From CBDCZI01 sp965224495 (GTDB taxonomy: Bacteria; Bacteroidota; Bacteroidia; Cytophagales; JAAEPT01): DNA of 64,000 nucleotides. The position numbers and the translations under genes are program-made. Positions 49,001 through 55,852 of this stretch are shown piece after piece (the first letter of the stretch is position 1; each line of letters opens with the position of its first letter). Location: assembly GCA_965224495.1 (NCBI GenBank), contig CBDCZI010000005.1:1-64000 (forward strand), read 5' to 3'. Below the pieces are notes generated by a model that was given only the letters and a program-made list of their open reading frames with translations, was not told the DNA's origin and did not search any database.

Positions 49001-50104
49001 AAGGTTACGGTATCAGCTCAAGATCTAGCTGTTAGTATTCTATCAACACCCGAAACACTTAGTTTAGGAGAAACCGCAGATTTGGAAGCTGTATCAATAG
49101 GAGACATAGGTATCCTTACTTATGCATGGTCAGATAGTAATAGTGAGACTTATGCTGATGATATTGAGCTATCGATAACGCCAGAAAAATCAACGACTTT
49201 CTATGTTACTATAAAAGATGAAACGACAAATTGTGAAGCTACTTCTGAGTTTCAACTTGTAGTCTTTTTACCTATAACGATTCCAAATGCATTTACACCA
49301 AATGGAGATGGTATCAATGATACTTGGGTAATAGGTGGTTTAGAGGAATATCCAGATACAAAGGTATTTATCTATAACCGTTGGGGACAAAAAATTCATC
49401 AAAGTAAAGGAGGGTTTACCTCTTGGGATGGAATGAATCGTCTAGGTAAAAAAGTAACTATAGGTACTTATTATTACATTATCCATGTTGGAGGTAATGG
49501 TCGGAAACTACAAGGAGATGTAACAGTAATTCGTTAATATGCAGATGAATTATAGTTACAGGGGTGAAACGTACAGGTATGGGTTCCAAGGGCAAGAGAC
49601 AGATAAGGAATGGCAGGGGGTGCTGTGTCATTTAAGTATCGTATTCATGACCCTCGTTTGGGTAGGTTTTTATCTGTTGACCCCCTAGCGGCTAAATATC
49701 CAAGTGTGTCACCATACGTTTTTGTAGTTAATAATCCTATTAATTTAATAGATCCTGATGGTAGAGAACCTATTGACCCAAGAACTGGAAAACCTATTTC
49801 TTTAAATTTAAACAGAGCAGCTGTTTATGATGCTAATTATATTGACTATGCTAAATTAAGCGTAGTAAGAGATAATGATTTATATAACAATGCAAACCCT
49901 TGGATAAAAAGAGAAAGAGGGAAGCCTGATGGAGAAGGTGCTGGAGCTTCTTACAATATTCACGAAAGCAATTTTAAATACACTTCTTCTGGAGCTAAAG
50001 CAGCTTTGGGTAAACTATTTCCAAGTAATAAATATCCTGGATCCGATTACGGCTCTCCGAATGATGGAATGTGGAGAAATGTTGCAAAGAAAGGAACTTA
50101 TACT

Positions 50105-51441
50105 GATACCGTCCAAAAAAGTGTGTCTAGGTTATAAAAGTTTCCAACAATTTAACAAGTTTGTAATAGCAATAAAACAAATTAGATTAAAGAGTCAGAA
50201 ACCTTATGGAATTAACAAAGAAACAAACAGAAGAAGTCTTAAGCAATTTTTTAGAGAAAGAAAATGGTTTAAATGACGTTTTACAGATGACATTAAATGC
50301 GATGATGCATAGTGAACGTGCAGAGCATCTAAAAAGTACGGTAGGTAATAAAGGGAATGGTTACCGTTTAGGTAAAGTCTTTGGCTTCGGTACACAATTA
50401 GAACTACGTATTCCTCGTGATAGGCAAAGTGCTTTTGCTCCTACAATACTAGCCTTATTCCGTGATCAAGAACATTATTTAAAAGAAGTATCCTTTCAAA
50501 TGTATAGCAAAGGTTTAACTACTCGTGATATTTCCGAAGTTATGGAGACTATTTATGGTAAAAGTTATAGTAAAAGCACCGTGAGTAACATTAGTCAAAG
50601 TTTTTATAGTCAAATGGAAGCGTGGATAAATAGACCATTAGACGCTCATTATTTAGGTTTCTACATTGATGGTTTACACGTTAAGTTAAAACGTGATGGA
50701 AAATATCAAAATGAGTGTTTTTATATCATTCTAGGCTTAAAAGAAGATTATACAAGAGAAATAGTCGCTATTGTTAATTTCCCGTCAGAATCAGCTCAGG
50801 GATGGAAACAGATTTTTTCTGATATTAAAAATAGAGGAGTGAAATCAATAGGTATAATTGTTTCAGATGGGTTAGCTGGCTTAGATAATACTATCGCTCA
50901 GTCCTTTCCTAATACGCCTCACCAAAAGTGTTGTGTACACTTACAGAGAAACCTATCAGCGATGGTTCGTAGAGAAGATAAAAAAGAATTAGCACAAGAT
51001 GTAAGAAATGTGTTATCTCCTGATAATGAAAATCATACCAAGGAAAAAGCAATAGTTCTAGTTAATGAGTTAGCGGATAAATGGCAAAAGAAATACCATA
51101 GGCTTTCAAAATATATTTTAAAAATGGAGTGGGAACCCTATTTTACTTATTTAGATTATCATGTGAAAATTAGACGTATGCTTTACACTACAAATTGGAT
51201 TGAGCGTTTTAATAGATGTGCAAGGCGTACACTCAAAATAAGAGGGGCTTTTCCGAATGAAGAGTCAGTCACAGCACTAATAACAAGTACAGCAATGGAT
51301 AAAACAGAAAAAACATATAGATATCCAATTTATAATTTTAACTTGGAAGAGAAATTAAAAAGAAAGAGATAAACCAATATGTGCTTATTAATTTATTGAA
51401 AACTTTTTAACCTCCGCAGACACACTAATATGGACACTACC
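50105..51441 (+). mobile_element. Complete IS256-family insertion sequence (copy 1)
   Basis: This 1,337-bp element has imperfect terminal inverted repeats: left end GATACCGTCC, then AGTGTGTCT; right end (reversed) GGTAGTGTCC, then AGTGTGTCT. The 8-bp flanks CTTATACT (50097-50104 and 51442-51449) are identical, a target-site duplication of the size expected for IS256. One transposase gene fills it. The intact ends and duplication indicate a simple recent insertion. Two partial copies lie at 51802-51923 and 54327-54931. Confidence 0.92.
50206..51372 (+). CDS. IS256-family (mutator-type) transposase
   Basis: A 388-residue DDE transposase of the Transposase_mut family. The catalytic residues are D155 (FYIDGLHVK), D221 (VSDGLAGL) and E333 (NWIERFNR), with the family helical insertion and the CCVHLQRNL C-H motif at about 241-250. 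The N-terminal part (about 1-100) is the DNA-binding region. The full length and all three residues suggest an active enzyme. It starts about 100 bases inside the left end and ends 70 bases before the right end. Confidence 0.95.
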   Translation: MELTKKQTEEVLSNFLEKENGLNDVLQMTLNAMMHSERAEHLKSTVGNKGNGYRLGKVFGFGTQLELRIPRDRQSAFAPTILALFRDQEHYLKEVSFQMYSKGLTTRDISEVMETIYGKSYSKSTVSNISQSFYSQMEAWINRPLDAHYLGFYIDGLHVKLKRDGKYQNECFYIILGLKEDYTREIVAIVNFPSESAQGWKQIFSDIKNRGVKSIGIIVSDGLAGLDNTIAQSFPNTPHQKCCVHLQRNLSAMVRREDKKELAQDVRNVLSPDNENHTKEKAIVLVNELADKWQKKYHRLSKYILKMEWEPYFTYLDYHVKIRRMLYTTNWIERFNRCARRTLKIRGAFPNEESVTALITSTAMDKTEKTYRYPIYNFNLEEKLKRKR

Positions 51442-51781
51442 CTTATACTTTTTTAGATGATAGATATTCAGAATCTGAAGTGTTTCATATAAATCAGACA
51501 TCATTTAATATTATGACAGTTGAGCAGAATTATATTACTCAAATTGTCAATTTAACTCGACCAGATGGAGACGGTAATTTTAATATCAATAGCGTAACTT
51601 CTTTTAATACTCAAAAAGGAGATATTCAATCTCGACAAGTAGGCACTTGGTGGGGTGGAACAAGAACGGAAAAATACAGAACACTTACAGTAACTGAAAC
51701 TACTCAAGGGTATAAAAATAATCAAGCTTCTGGAGCTGCTACATCTAAAACTTATACAAGAGAAGAAATCGTAAAGTAAGT

Positions 51782-51801
51782 ATGAAATACGAGATAATTA
51801 T
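51782..51801 (+). pseudogene. Start of a gene cut by IS256 remnant; possible immunity gene
   Basis: An ATG two bases after the Rhs stop begins MKYEII, after which the sequence is the inverted repeat of an IS256 remnant (from 51802). The spacing is typical of a toxin gene followed by its immunity gene. Only six native codons are left, so any function is inference; the fused frame runs on for about 17 IS-derived codons. Confidence 0.35.
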
Positions 51802-51923
51802 GGTAGTGTCCATATTAGTGTGTCTGCGGAGGTTAAAAAGTTTTCAATAAATTAATAAGCACATATTGGTTTATCTCTTTCTTTTTAATTTCTTTTCCAA
51901 GTTAAAATTATAAATTGGATATT
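51802..51923 (-). mobile_element. IS256-family remnant (copy 2), right end only
   Basis: The sequence begins with the right terminal repeat (GGTAGTGTCCATATTAGTGT) and continues as the reverse complement of the last 120 bases of copy 1, including the end of the transposase gene. It stops matching at GGATATT near 51923, where the IS3-family element begins. No target duplication can be assigned because the other end is missing. Confidence 0.85.
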
Positions 51924-51985
51924 GAATTAGCCCCTTAAAGGTTCGGACATTATTATATATCAAAAAGTATAATAAATTTGTAATT

Positions 51986-52300
51986 ATGTCAAAGAGAAGA
52001 ACATTTAGTAAAGAGACGAAGCAGTCGATATTAGAGGAGGCTAAAACCAATGGAGTTAATGTAACTCTATTGAAGTATGGTATTTATCCTGTCACTTATT
52101 ATTCATGGAAGAAGAAGTTTGCTCAAATGGGTGAAGCAGGGTTTCGTCATGGTATGACTCCAGAGCATTTGAAAGAGATAAAACGCTTAGAAAAAGAGAA
52201 CAATCTTCTCAAAAAGTTATTGGCAGAGAAGGAGTTAGAAGGTCATTTAAAAGATGAATTGCTAAAAAAGAAACGTGCCTGGGAGAAAAGAAACAAATAG
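51986..52300 (+). CDS. IS3-family OrfA (helix-turn-helix protein)
   Basis: A 104-residue protein with the HTH_Tnp_1 start (KRRTFSKETKQSILEEAKTN, then YPVTYYSWKKKFAQMG) and a leucine-zipper-like stretch (IKRLEKENNLLKKLLAEKEL). A slippery AAAAAAG lies at 52264-52270 near its end, in the frame A-AAA-AAG. The -1 frame reads on without a stop into orfB, so an OrfAB fusion transposase can be made by programmed frameshifting, as in IS150. Confidence 0.88.
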   Translation: MSKRRTFSKETKQSILEEAKTNGVNVTLLKYGIYPVTYYSWKKKFAQMGEAGFRHGMTPEHLKEIKRLEKENNLLKKLLAEKELEGHLKDELLKKKRAWEKRNK

Positions 52301-52338
52301 TTTCAAGATTTATTTGTTTAGGCTTAAAAAGAGATGTA

Positions 52339-53379
52339 GTGTTAGGGATTTCAAAACTTTCAAAACATCAATATTACTATAAGCCAACAGGTAAACTCTC
52401 AGGCAGGACTCCGTCATCAACGACACTGAAGTTAGTTGATAATTCGTTAAAAGACATTAGTAACAAGCAAGTATTGTTTGATATTCGTGATTGTCAAGAG
52501 GATGAAGATACAAATTATGGATATCATAAAATGACCTGTGAATTACAGCAAAAAGGCTATTACATCAACCATAAAAAGGTTTATCGCTTAATGAAGTTGG
52601 AAGGGTTACTTAAACCAAAACATCAAAGAGCAAGTAAAACATATGCTAAATATAGAGTTGTTTGTCCAGAATCACCGTTAAGTTTAATCGAAATGGATAT
52701 CAAACAAGTTTGGGTAACCGAGAATAGAAGTCACGCTTATATTTTAACGATTATAGATACATTTACTCGTTTTGTCTTACATAGAATTGTTGGCTTCTCA
52801 ATGAAGGCTGTACAGGTCAAAAAAGTATGGGAATATGTGATTGAAAACTACTTACAACCAGCTGATTTATTAAATAAAAAAATAAGTATTGAAGTCCGCA
52901 ATGATAATGGGCCACAATTTATAGCCAAAACAGTAAGGGAATTCTTTGATGAAAATCATTTGAATCAAGTATTTACACACCCTTATACTCCTCAGGAGAA
53001 TGGACACATAGAAAGCTTTCATGCTATTTTATCAAACTCATTAGGTAAGAATCCTTTTTGGAGTATTCAAGAGTTAGAACATAAAATAAATGACTTTTAC
53101 CCCAAATATAACAGTGTACGTTTGCATAGTTCAATAGCAAATTTAACACCTTATCACTTTTGGAAACTATGGGAGAATGGTTTAATAGACCGTAAGGTGT
53201 TAAAGCATAAAAAAGTGAAATTTAAACTTAAAATGCCATATCAAGAATTGTCAAGTAACCTGAATTTAAAGGAAATTCCTTGTTCGTTTCCTGATGAAGT
53301 AATAAACCATAAAGAAACACTTGGAAAAGTAACTAAGCTTGATGTTTTTGAAAAACAATTAGTAGCAGTTCCTTGTTAA
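52339..53379 (+). CDS. IS3-family OrfB (integrase-core transposase)
   Basis: This 346-residue DDE integrase-core protein is normally made as the C-terminal part of OrfAB. An HTH_21-like region (GYHKMTCELQQKGYYINHKK) precedes the rve domain with D120 (LIEMDIKQVW), D189 (VRNDNGPQF) and E225 (NGHIESF); all three residues are in place. The open frame extends back to 52264 at the slippery site. The isolated start at 52339 is not needed if the protein is made only by frameshift. Confidence 0.9.
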   Translation: MLGISKLSKHQYYYKPTGKLSGRTPSSTTLKLVDNSLKDISNKQVLFDIRDCQEDEDTNYGYHKMTCELQQKGYYINHKKVYRLMKLEGLLKPKHQRASKTYAKYRVVCPESPLSLIEMDIKQVWVTENRSHAYILTIIDTFTRFVLHRIVGFSMKAVQVKKVWEYVIENYLQPADLLNKKISIEVRNDNGPQFIAKTVREFFDENHLNQVFTHPYTPQENGHIESFHAILSNSLGKNPFWSIQELEHKINDFYPKYNSVRLHSSIANLTPYHFWKLWENGLIDRKVLKHKKVKFKLKMPYQELSSNLNLKEIPCSFPDEVINHKETLGKVTKLDVFEKQLVAVPC

Positions 53380-53574
53380 TTGGAAAAAATAACGATATTA
53401 CCAAACTAAAAATAAGATTGTCCGATTAATAGGGGGCTAGACCAGTGGGGCTTTTTTGTTCTTCGTTGTTTACTCACATTGAACGCATTGCAAATGCGCT
53501 CTAGCCATCATTTTTTATATGCGCGCGAGCGGGTGGCTTGTTGCCAAATTACACATCCTTTGATACAAGTGTAG

Positions 53575-53605
53575 TAAAAAAAGAAGCCTCGACAAGTTCG
53601 GGGCT
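53575..53605 (-). terminator. Rho-independent terminator of the lipoprotein gene
   Basis: On the minus strand AGCCCCGA pairs with TCGAGGCT (one mismatch) and is followed by TCTTTTTTT. It lies directly after the stop of the lipoprotein gene. Confidence 0.7.
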
Positions 53606-53619
53606 GTGATTCTTTAATT

Positions 53620-54198
53620 TTATTTTGACAATTTAGGAAGTGCTGTTAAATCGGGATTATAAATATATATTTCGGGTTTTTCAAAACCTTTCTTTTCATT
53701 TGGTCTTTGCAAGTTTTCTGTTTTATAAAAAGTTAATGTGTCCCCATTATTGCTAATTTTTGCGTACCTGTAAATATTGTACAACTCATAATCTCGACTA
53801 AGCAGATATTCTATAAAGATTTTATCGTCTTTTGAAGAGTATCTATTTAAAACTCCTTCGGTTTGTTGTAATGTGTTGTTGGTTAATGGTTCACTAATCC
53901 TATAACTTTTAAACACAAAGCTACTATCTGTGAAATGCAACGTTTTATAATCGTAATTCTTGTAATAATCACTATATTCTTTGCATACATAAGCACCTGA
54001 CAATTTTAATCTATCATCAAATTTGAAATTATCCTTTTGTATTGTATATAATGTTTGGATTATGGAATCATATTCAACTCTTGATAGTTTGCCTTTTTCA
54101 AGTTTATTTAAGTTTCTTGAAAATGTCATATACCTGCGACTACAAGAGAAAATCAACAGAATAAAAGCCATAGCAGAGATTTTAAATATCAGTTTCAT
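53620..54198 (-). CDS. Lipoprotein of unknown function between IS elements
   Basis: A 192-residue protein with a lipobox (AFILLIFSCSRRY, Cys19). The mature part mixes helical and strand segments (YKTLHFTDSSFVFKSYRI, LLSRDYELYNIYRYAKIS) and ends PEIYIYNPDLTALPKL. I recognise no domain. It has its own terminator and is bracketed by inverted repeats and IS remnants. It may be an accessory or immunity-like gene, but nothing proves it. The 128 bases upstream to the IS256 remnant include a GC-richer segment (AAGCGTCTCGCTTTGACCC). Confidence 0.65.
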   Translation of the reverse strand: MKLIFKISAMAFILLIFSCSRRYMTFSRNLNKLEKGKLSRVEYDSIIQTLYTIQKDNFKFDDRLKLSGAYVCKEYSDYYKNYDYKTLHFTDSSFVFKSYRISEPLTNNTLQQTEGVLNRYSSKDDKIFIEYLLSRDYELYNIYRYAKISNNGDTLTFYKTENLQRPNEKKGFEKPEIYIYNPDLTALPKLSK

Positions 54199-54326
54199 AT
54201 TTGACTTTTATCTTTGTAAACCGAACCTAAATACTGTGCCCCTACTGGTCTAAGCGTCTCGCTTTGACCCGCATAACAAGAATGCATAAACACGAAAGAA
54301 TACCGTTTAATGTCTTTGCTAGAAAG

Positions 54327-54931
54327 GGTAGTGTCCATATTAGTGTGTCTGCGGAGGTTAAAAAGTTTTCAATAAATTAATAAGCACATATTGGTTTATC
54401 TCTTTCTTTTTAATTTCTCTTCCAAGTTAAAATTATAAATTGGATATTTATATGTTTTTTCTGTTTTATCCATTGCTGTACTTGTTATTAGTGCTGTGAC
54501 TGACTCTTCATTCGGGAAAGCCCCTCTTATTTTTGAGTGTACGCCTTGCACATCTATTAAAACGCTCAATCCAATTTGTAGTGTAAAGCATACGTCTAAT
54601 TTATCACATGATAATCTAAATAAGTAAAATAGGGTTCCCTCTCCATTTTTAAAATATATTTTGAAAGCCTACGGTATTTCTTTTGCCATTTACCCACTAA
54701 CTCATTAACTAGGACTAATGCTTTTTCCTTGGTATGATTTTCATTATCAGGAGATAATACGTCCCTTACATCTTGTGCTAATTCTTTTTTATCTTCTCTA
54801 CGAACCATCGCTGATAGGTTTCTCTGTAAGTGTACACAACACTTTTGGTGAGGTGTATTAGGAAAGGACTGAGCGATAGTACTATCTAAGCCAGCTAACC
54901 CATCTGAAACAATTATACCTATTGATTTCAC
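54327..54931 (-). mobile_element. IS256-family remnant (copy 3), 3' part with frameshift
   Basis: This starts with the terminal repeat (GGTAGTGTCC) and covers about the last 600 bases of the element in reverse orientation. The transposase part includes KSIGIIVSDGLAGLDSTIAQ to the C-terminus, but an extra T near 54602 changes the frame (HVKI to HVIN, then stop). It stops matching copy 1 at GTGAAATCAATAGG, around 54931. The N-terminal half of the gene and the left end are lost. It differs from copy 1 at a few bases (DNT versus DST, WEP versus REP), so it is an older or diverged copy. Confidence 0.88.
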
Positions 54932-54957
54932 ACACAACAATTGTCCTTGATCCATAA

Positions 54958-55287
54958 AAACACCTTTTCCATCCTAAGCTCGTAATAAAACGACAGTTAG
55001 AAAAAAGAGTGAAATTGAAACAAAAAAATAGGTTATTGACAGCTTTTCCTTCTTCTATTAAGTTTATATCTATAACTTCTTTTAATACTTTTAAATTAGA
55101 TATGGGTTCAAATCATCATGTGACTATAAAAAGGATACTTATCTATGATGCCTCAAACCAATTAGTTGAAGAGATTAGTGACGAAGGTATTGATTCGTTT
55201 GGTAATGAATTGACACCAGGTATTTATTTTTTGACGATTGTAACAGAGGTAAGGAATGTAACAAAGAAAATAGTTAAGCTGTTTTAA
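54958..55287 (+). pseudogene. C-terminal remnant of a T9SS cargo (type A sorting domain)
   Basis: The open frame after a TAA at 54955 has about 110 codons. The last 75 residues (IKRILIYDASNQLVEEISDE, then GNELTPGIYFLTIVTEVRNV, KKIVKLF) form a Por-secretion C-terminal domain, which sends proteins through T9SS. There is no signal peptide or upstream body; the frame begins next to the IS256 remnant. The gene body was probably removed by IS-mediated deletion. Usual start codons are absent apart from GTG at 55009. Confidence 0.75.
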
Positions 55288-55297
55288 TCTCGTGTAT

Positions 55298-55678
55298 TTA
55301 AGGATTGGGTAATTCTGAGATAATCCCCATTTTGTACATAAATACATTAGCTATATTTAGACCTCTTTGAATAGCTTCTTCGGCTTTTGGTCCCTCAAAA
55401 TTTTCATTAACTGTTTGGTAAAAGAGTACCAACCAACGCTCAAAATGCTTTGCTTCGACAGGGAGACGCATGTGTTTAGGGAATGGCTGACCACTGTATT
55501 TGGCTGATTGTAATAAGATACTTCCCCAAAAGCTATACATAATAGGCATGTGTTTTTCCCAATTTACTTTAGCGAAACCATTGAAAATTGGTGAAAGTAA
55601 ATCATCCTCATTTACTTTGTTATAAAATTTATTGACTAAAATAATGATGTCGTCCTGAGTTGTGATGTCTGCTTTCAT
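55298..55678 (-). CDS. Group III truncated hemoglobin
   Basis: A 126-residue globin, start at ATG 55678 (MKADITTQDDIIILVNKFYN). I rejected a start 102 bases upstream because it adds a non-globin extension. Markers are the F/Y-rich B helix (VNKFYNKVNEDDLLSPIFNG), PIMYSFWGSILL, the proximal histidine in LPVEAKHFERWLVLF, and MGIISELP at the end. Group III globins may bind O2, NO or H2O2-related ligands; their role is unclear. It is divergent from the SulP transporter, with a shared intergenic region. Confidence 0.85.
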   Translation of the reverse strand: MKADITTQDDIIILVNKFYNKVNEDDLLSPIFNGFAKVNWEKHMPIMYSFWGSILLQSAKYSGQPFPKHMRLPVEAKHFERWLVLFYQTVNENFEGPKAEEAIQRGLNIANVFMYKMGIISELPNP

Positions 55679-55795
55679 AAATACTAGCTTTTGTATAAGG
55701 TAAAGGTCGTGAATATACAGATTTAATAACTGATAAAAGTCATTTTTCAGTTTAGATGAATAAATACGAATAAAAAACATTGATGTAAGTCAATA

Positions 55796-55826
55796 TTGGT
55801 AAAGCCTTTGAAAATGCGTACCTTTG
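55796..55826 (+). promoter_or_regulatory. Bacteroidota-type promoter for the SulP gene
   Basis: TTGG at 55796-55799 (-33 element) and TACCTTTG at 55819-55826 (-7 TAnnTTTG consensus) are spaced by about 20 bases, with the ATG 27 bases downstream. This supports the start at 55853 over upstream in-frame alternatives. Confidence 0.55.
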
Positions 55827-55852
55827 CCCACTTGTTGAGAAAAACACTAAAT

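Larger units (their letters stand above)
38602..49537 (+). pseudogene. Giant SprB-like T9SS surface protein, interrupted by a stop and a frameshift
   Basis: If continuous this encodes about 3,645 residues. It opens with a signal peptide (MKKIYSLLAFVFVLGLTYVN, then AQ). Residues about 25-290 form a compact domain with ATSIKESNGTC, TVAFYYNRGLNAGG and NYGKEITKMVAVLE, which recalls lysozyme/SLT-type folds (catalytic Glu, YN-G and terminal helix) but is only a guess. Then come Ig/PKD-like modules, ten 73-residue repeats, duplicated Cys-containing modules, and a terminal CHU_C domain (ITIPNAFTPNGDGINDTWVI, then VFIYNRWGQKIHQSKGGF, WDG) that directs T9SS export. A TAA at 40627-40629 stops the first part; the frame stays open after it until a +1 change near 40785-40790 (a G run). 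Without corrections it would be a 675-residue N-terminal product plus a separate 2,925-residue piece lacking a signal. Adhesins such as SprB serve gliding and surface attachment. Confidence 0.8.
50097..51449. repeat. 8-bp target-site duplication CTTATACT flanking IS copy 1
   Basis: CTTATACT occurs at 50097-50104, directly before the left inverted repeat, and at 51442-51449, directly after the right one. Joining the flanks with a single copy rebuilds the Rhs reading frame. Confidence 0.92.
49539..51779 (+). pseudogene. Rhs-core C-terminal tip (polymorphic-toxin type), split by an IS
   Basis: The ATG at 49539 is 2 bases after the giant gene. YRGETYRYGFQGQETDKEW, then KYRIHDPRLGRFLSVDPLAA, YPSVSPYVFVVNNPINLIDP and DGRE are the Rhs-repeat-associated core motif that precedes the variable tip. 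A one-base G deletion in the run at 49608-49612 shifts the frame. After DGREPID about 125 residues of variable sequence follow, and an IS256-family element (50105-51441) enters between T-Y-T and F-L-D-D. Removing the element and one copy of the 8-bp duplication restores the frame (KKGTYT then FLDDRYSESEVFHINQTSFN) to the stop at 51777-51779. The N-terminal Rhs barrel is absent, so this is an orphan tip. The toxin activity is not recognisable. Confidence 0.8.
51928..53439 (+). mobile_element. IS3-family insertion sequence (IS150-like), ends not flanked by a duplication
   Basis: The element is about 1.5 kb. The left end is TAGCCCCTTAAAGGTTCGGA and the right end reversed is TAGCCCCCTATTAATCGGAC, an imperfect inverted repeat. 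It has overlapping-type orfA and orfB genes. Bases outside the ends differ (GAAT and GACC), so no target duplication is visible; recombination or deletion next to the element is likely. It interrupts the IS256 remnant on the left, but unrelated DNA follows on the right. Exact ends are uncertain by a few bases. Confidence 0.8.
53437..54254. repeat. Imperfect inverted repeats bracketing the lipoprotein gene
   Basis: CTAGACCAGTGGGGC at 53437-53451 is nearly the reverse complement of GCCCCTACTGGTCTAAG at 54238-54254 (two one-base gaps). The left arm touches the IS3 right end. A GC-rich block (GCGCGCGAGCGGGTGGC near 53521-53537) and the 15-base palindrome CGCATTGCAAATGCG (53484-53498) lie between the left arm and the gene. 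The gene and its terminator thus look like a discrete cassette. Confidence 0.5.

Noticed and set aside
49604..49616. Programmed frameshift in the Rhs gene at the G run
   Set aside because: No slippery heptamer with pairing logic or downstream structure was seen; a missing G in a five-G run is simpler.
53484..54290. Integron attC sites around the lipoprotein gene
   Set aside because: Palindromes and a GTTGCC are present, but no convincing RYYYAAC/GTTRRRY pair or integrase gene was found; kept only as inverted repeats.
54238..54290. tRNA-like segment (GGTCTAAGCGTCTCGCTTTGAC)
   Set aside because: No cloverleaf with T-loop and acceptor stem could be built; it is a short local inverted repeat. 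The exact motif is longer than a core tRNA arm but lacks the conserved GTTC.
55298..55780. Longer globin starting at 55780
   Set aside because: The extra 34 residues (MFFIRIYSSKL and so on) are not globin-like; the ATG at 55678 gives the family length of about 126 residues.
55796..55852. TTG start of the SulP gene at 55796
   Set aside because: This stretch holds the -33 and -7 promoter elements; the ATG at 55853 starts directly before the conserved N-terminus.
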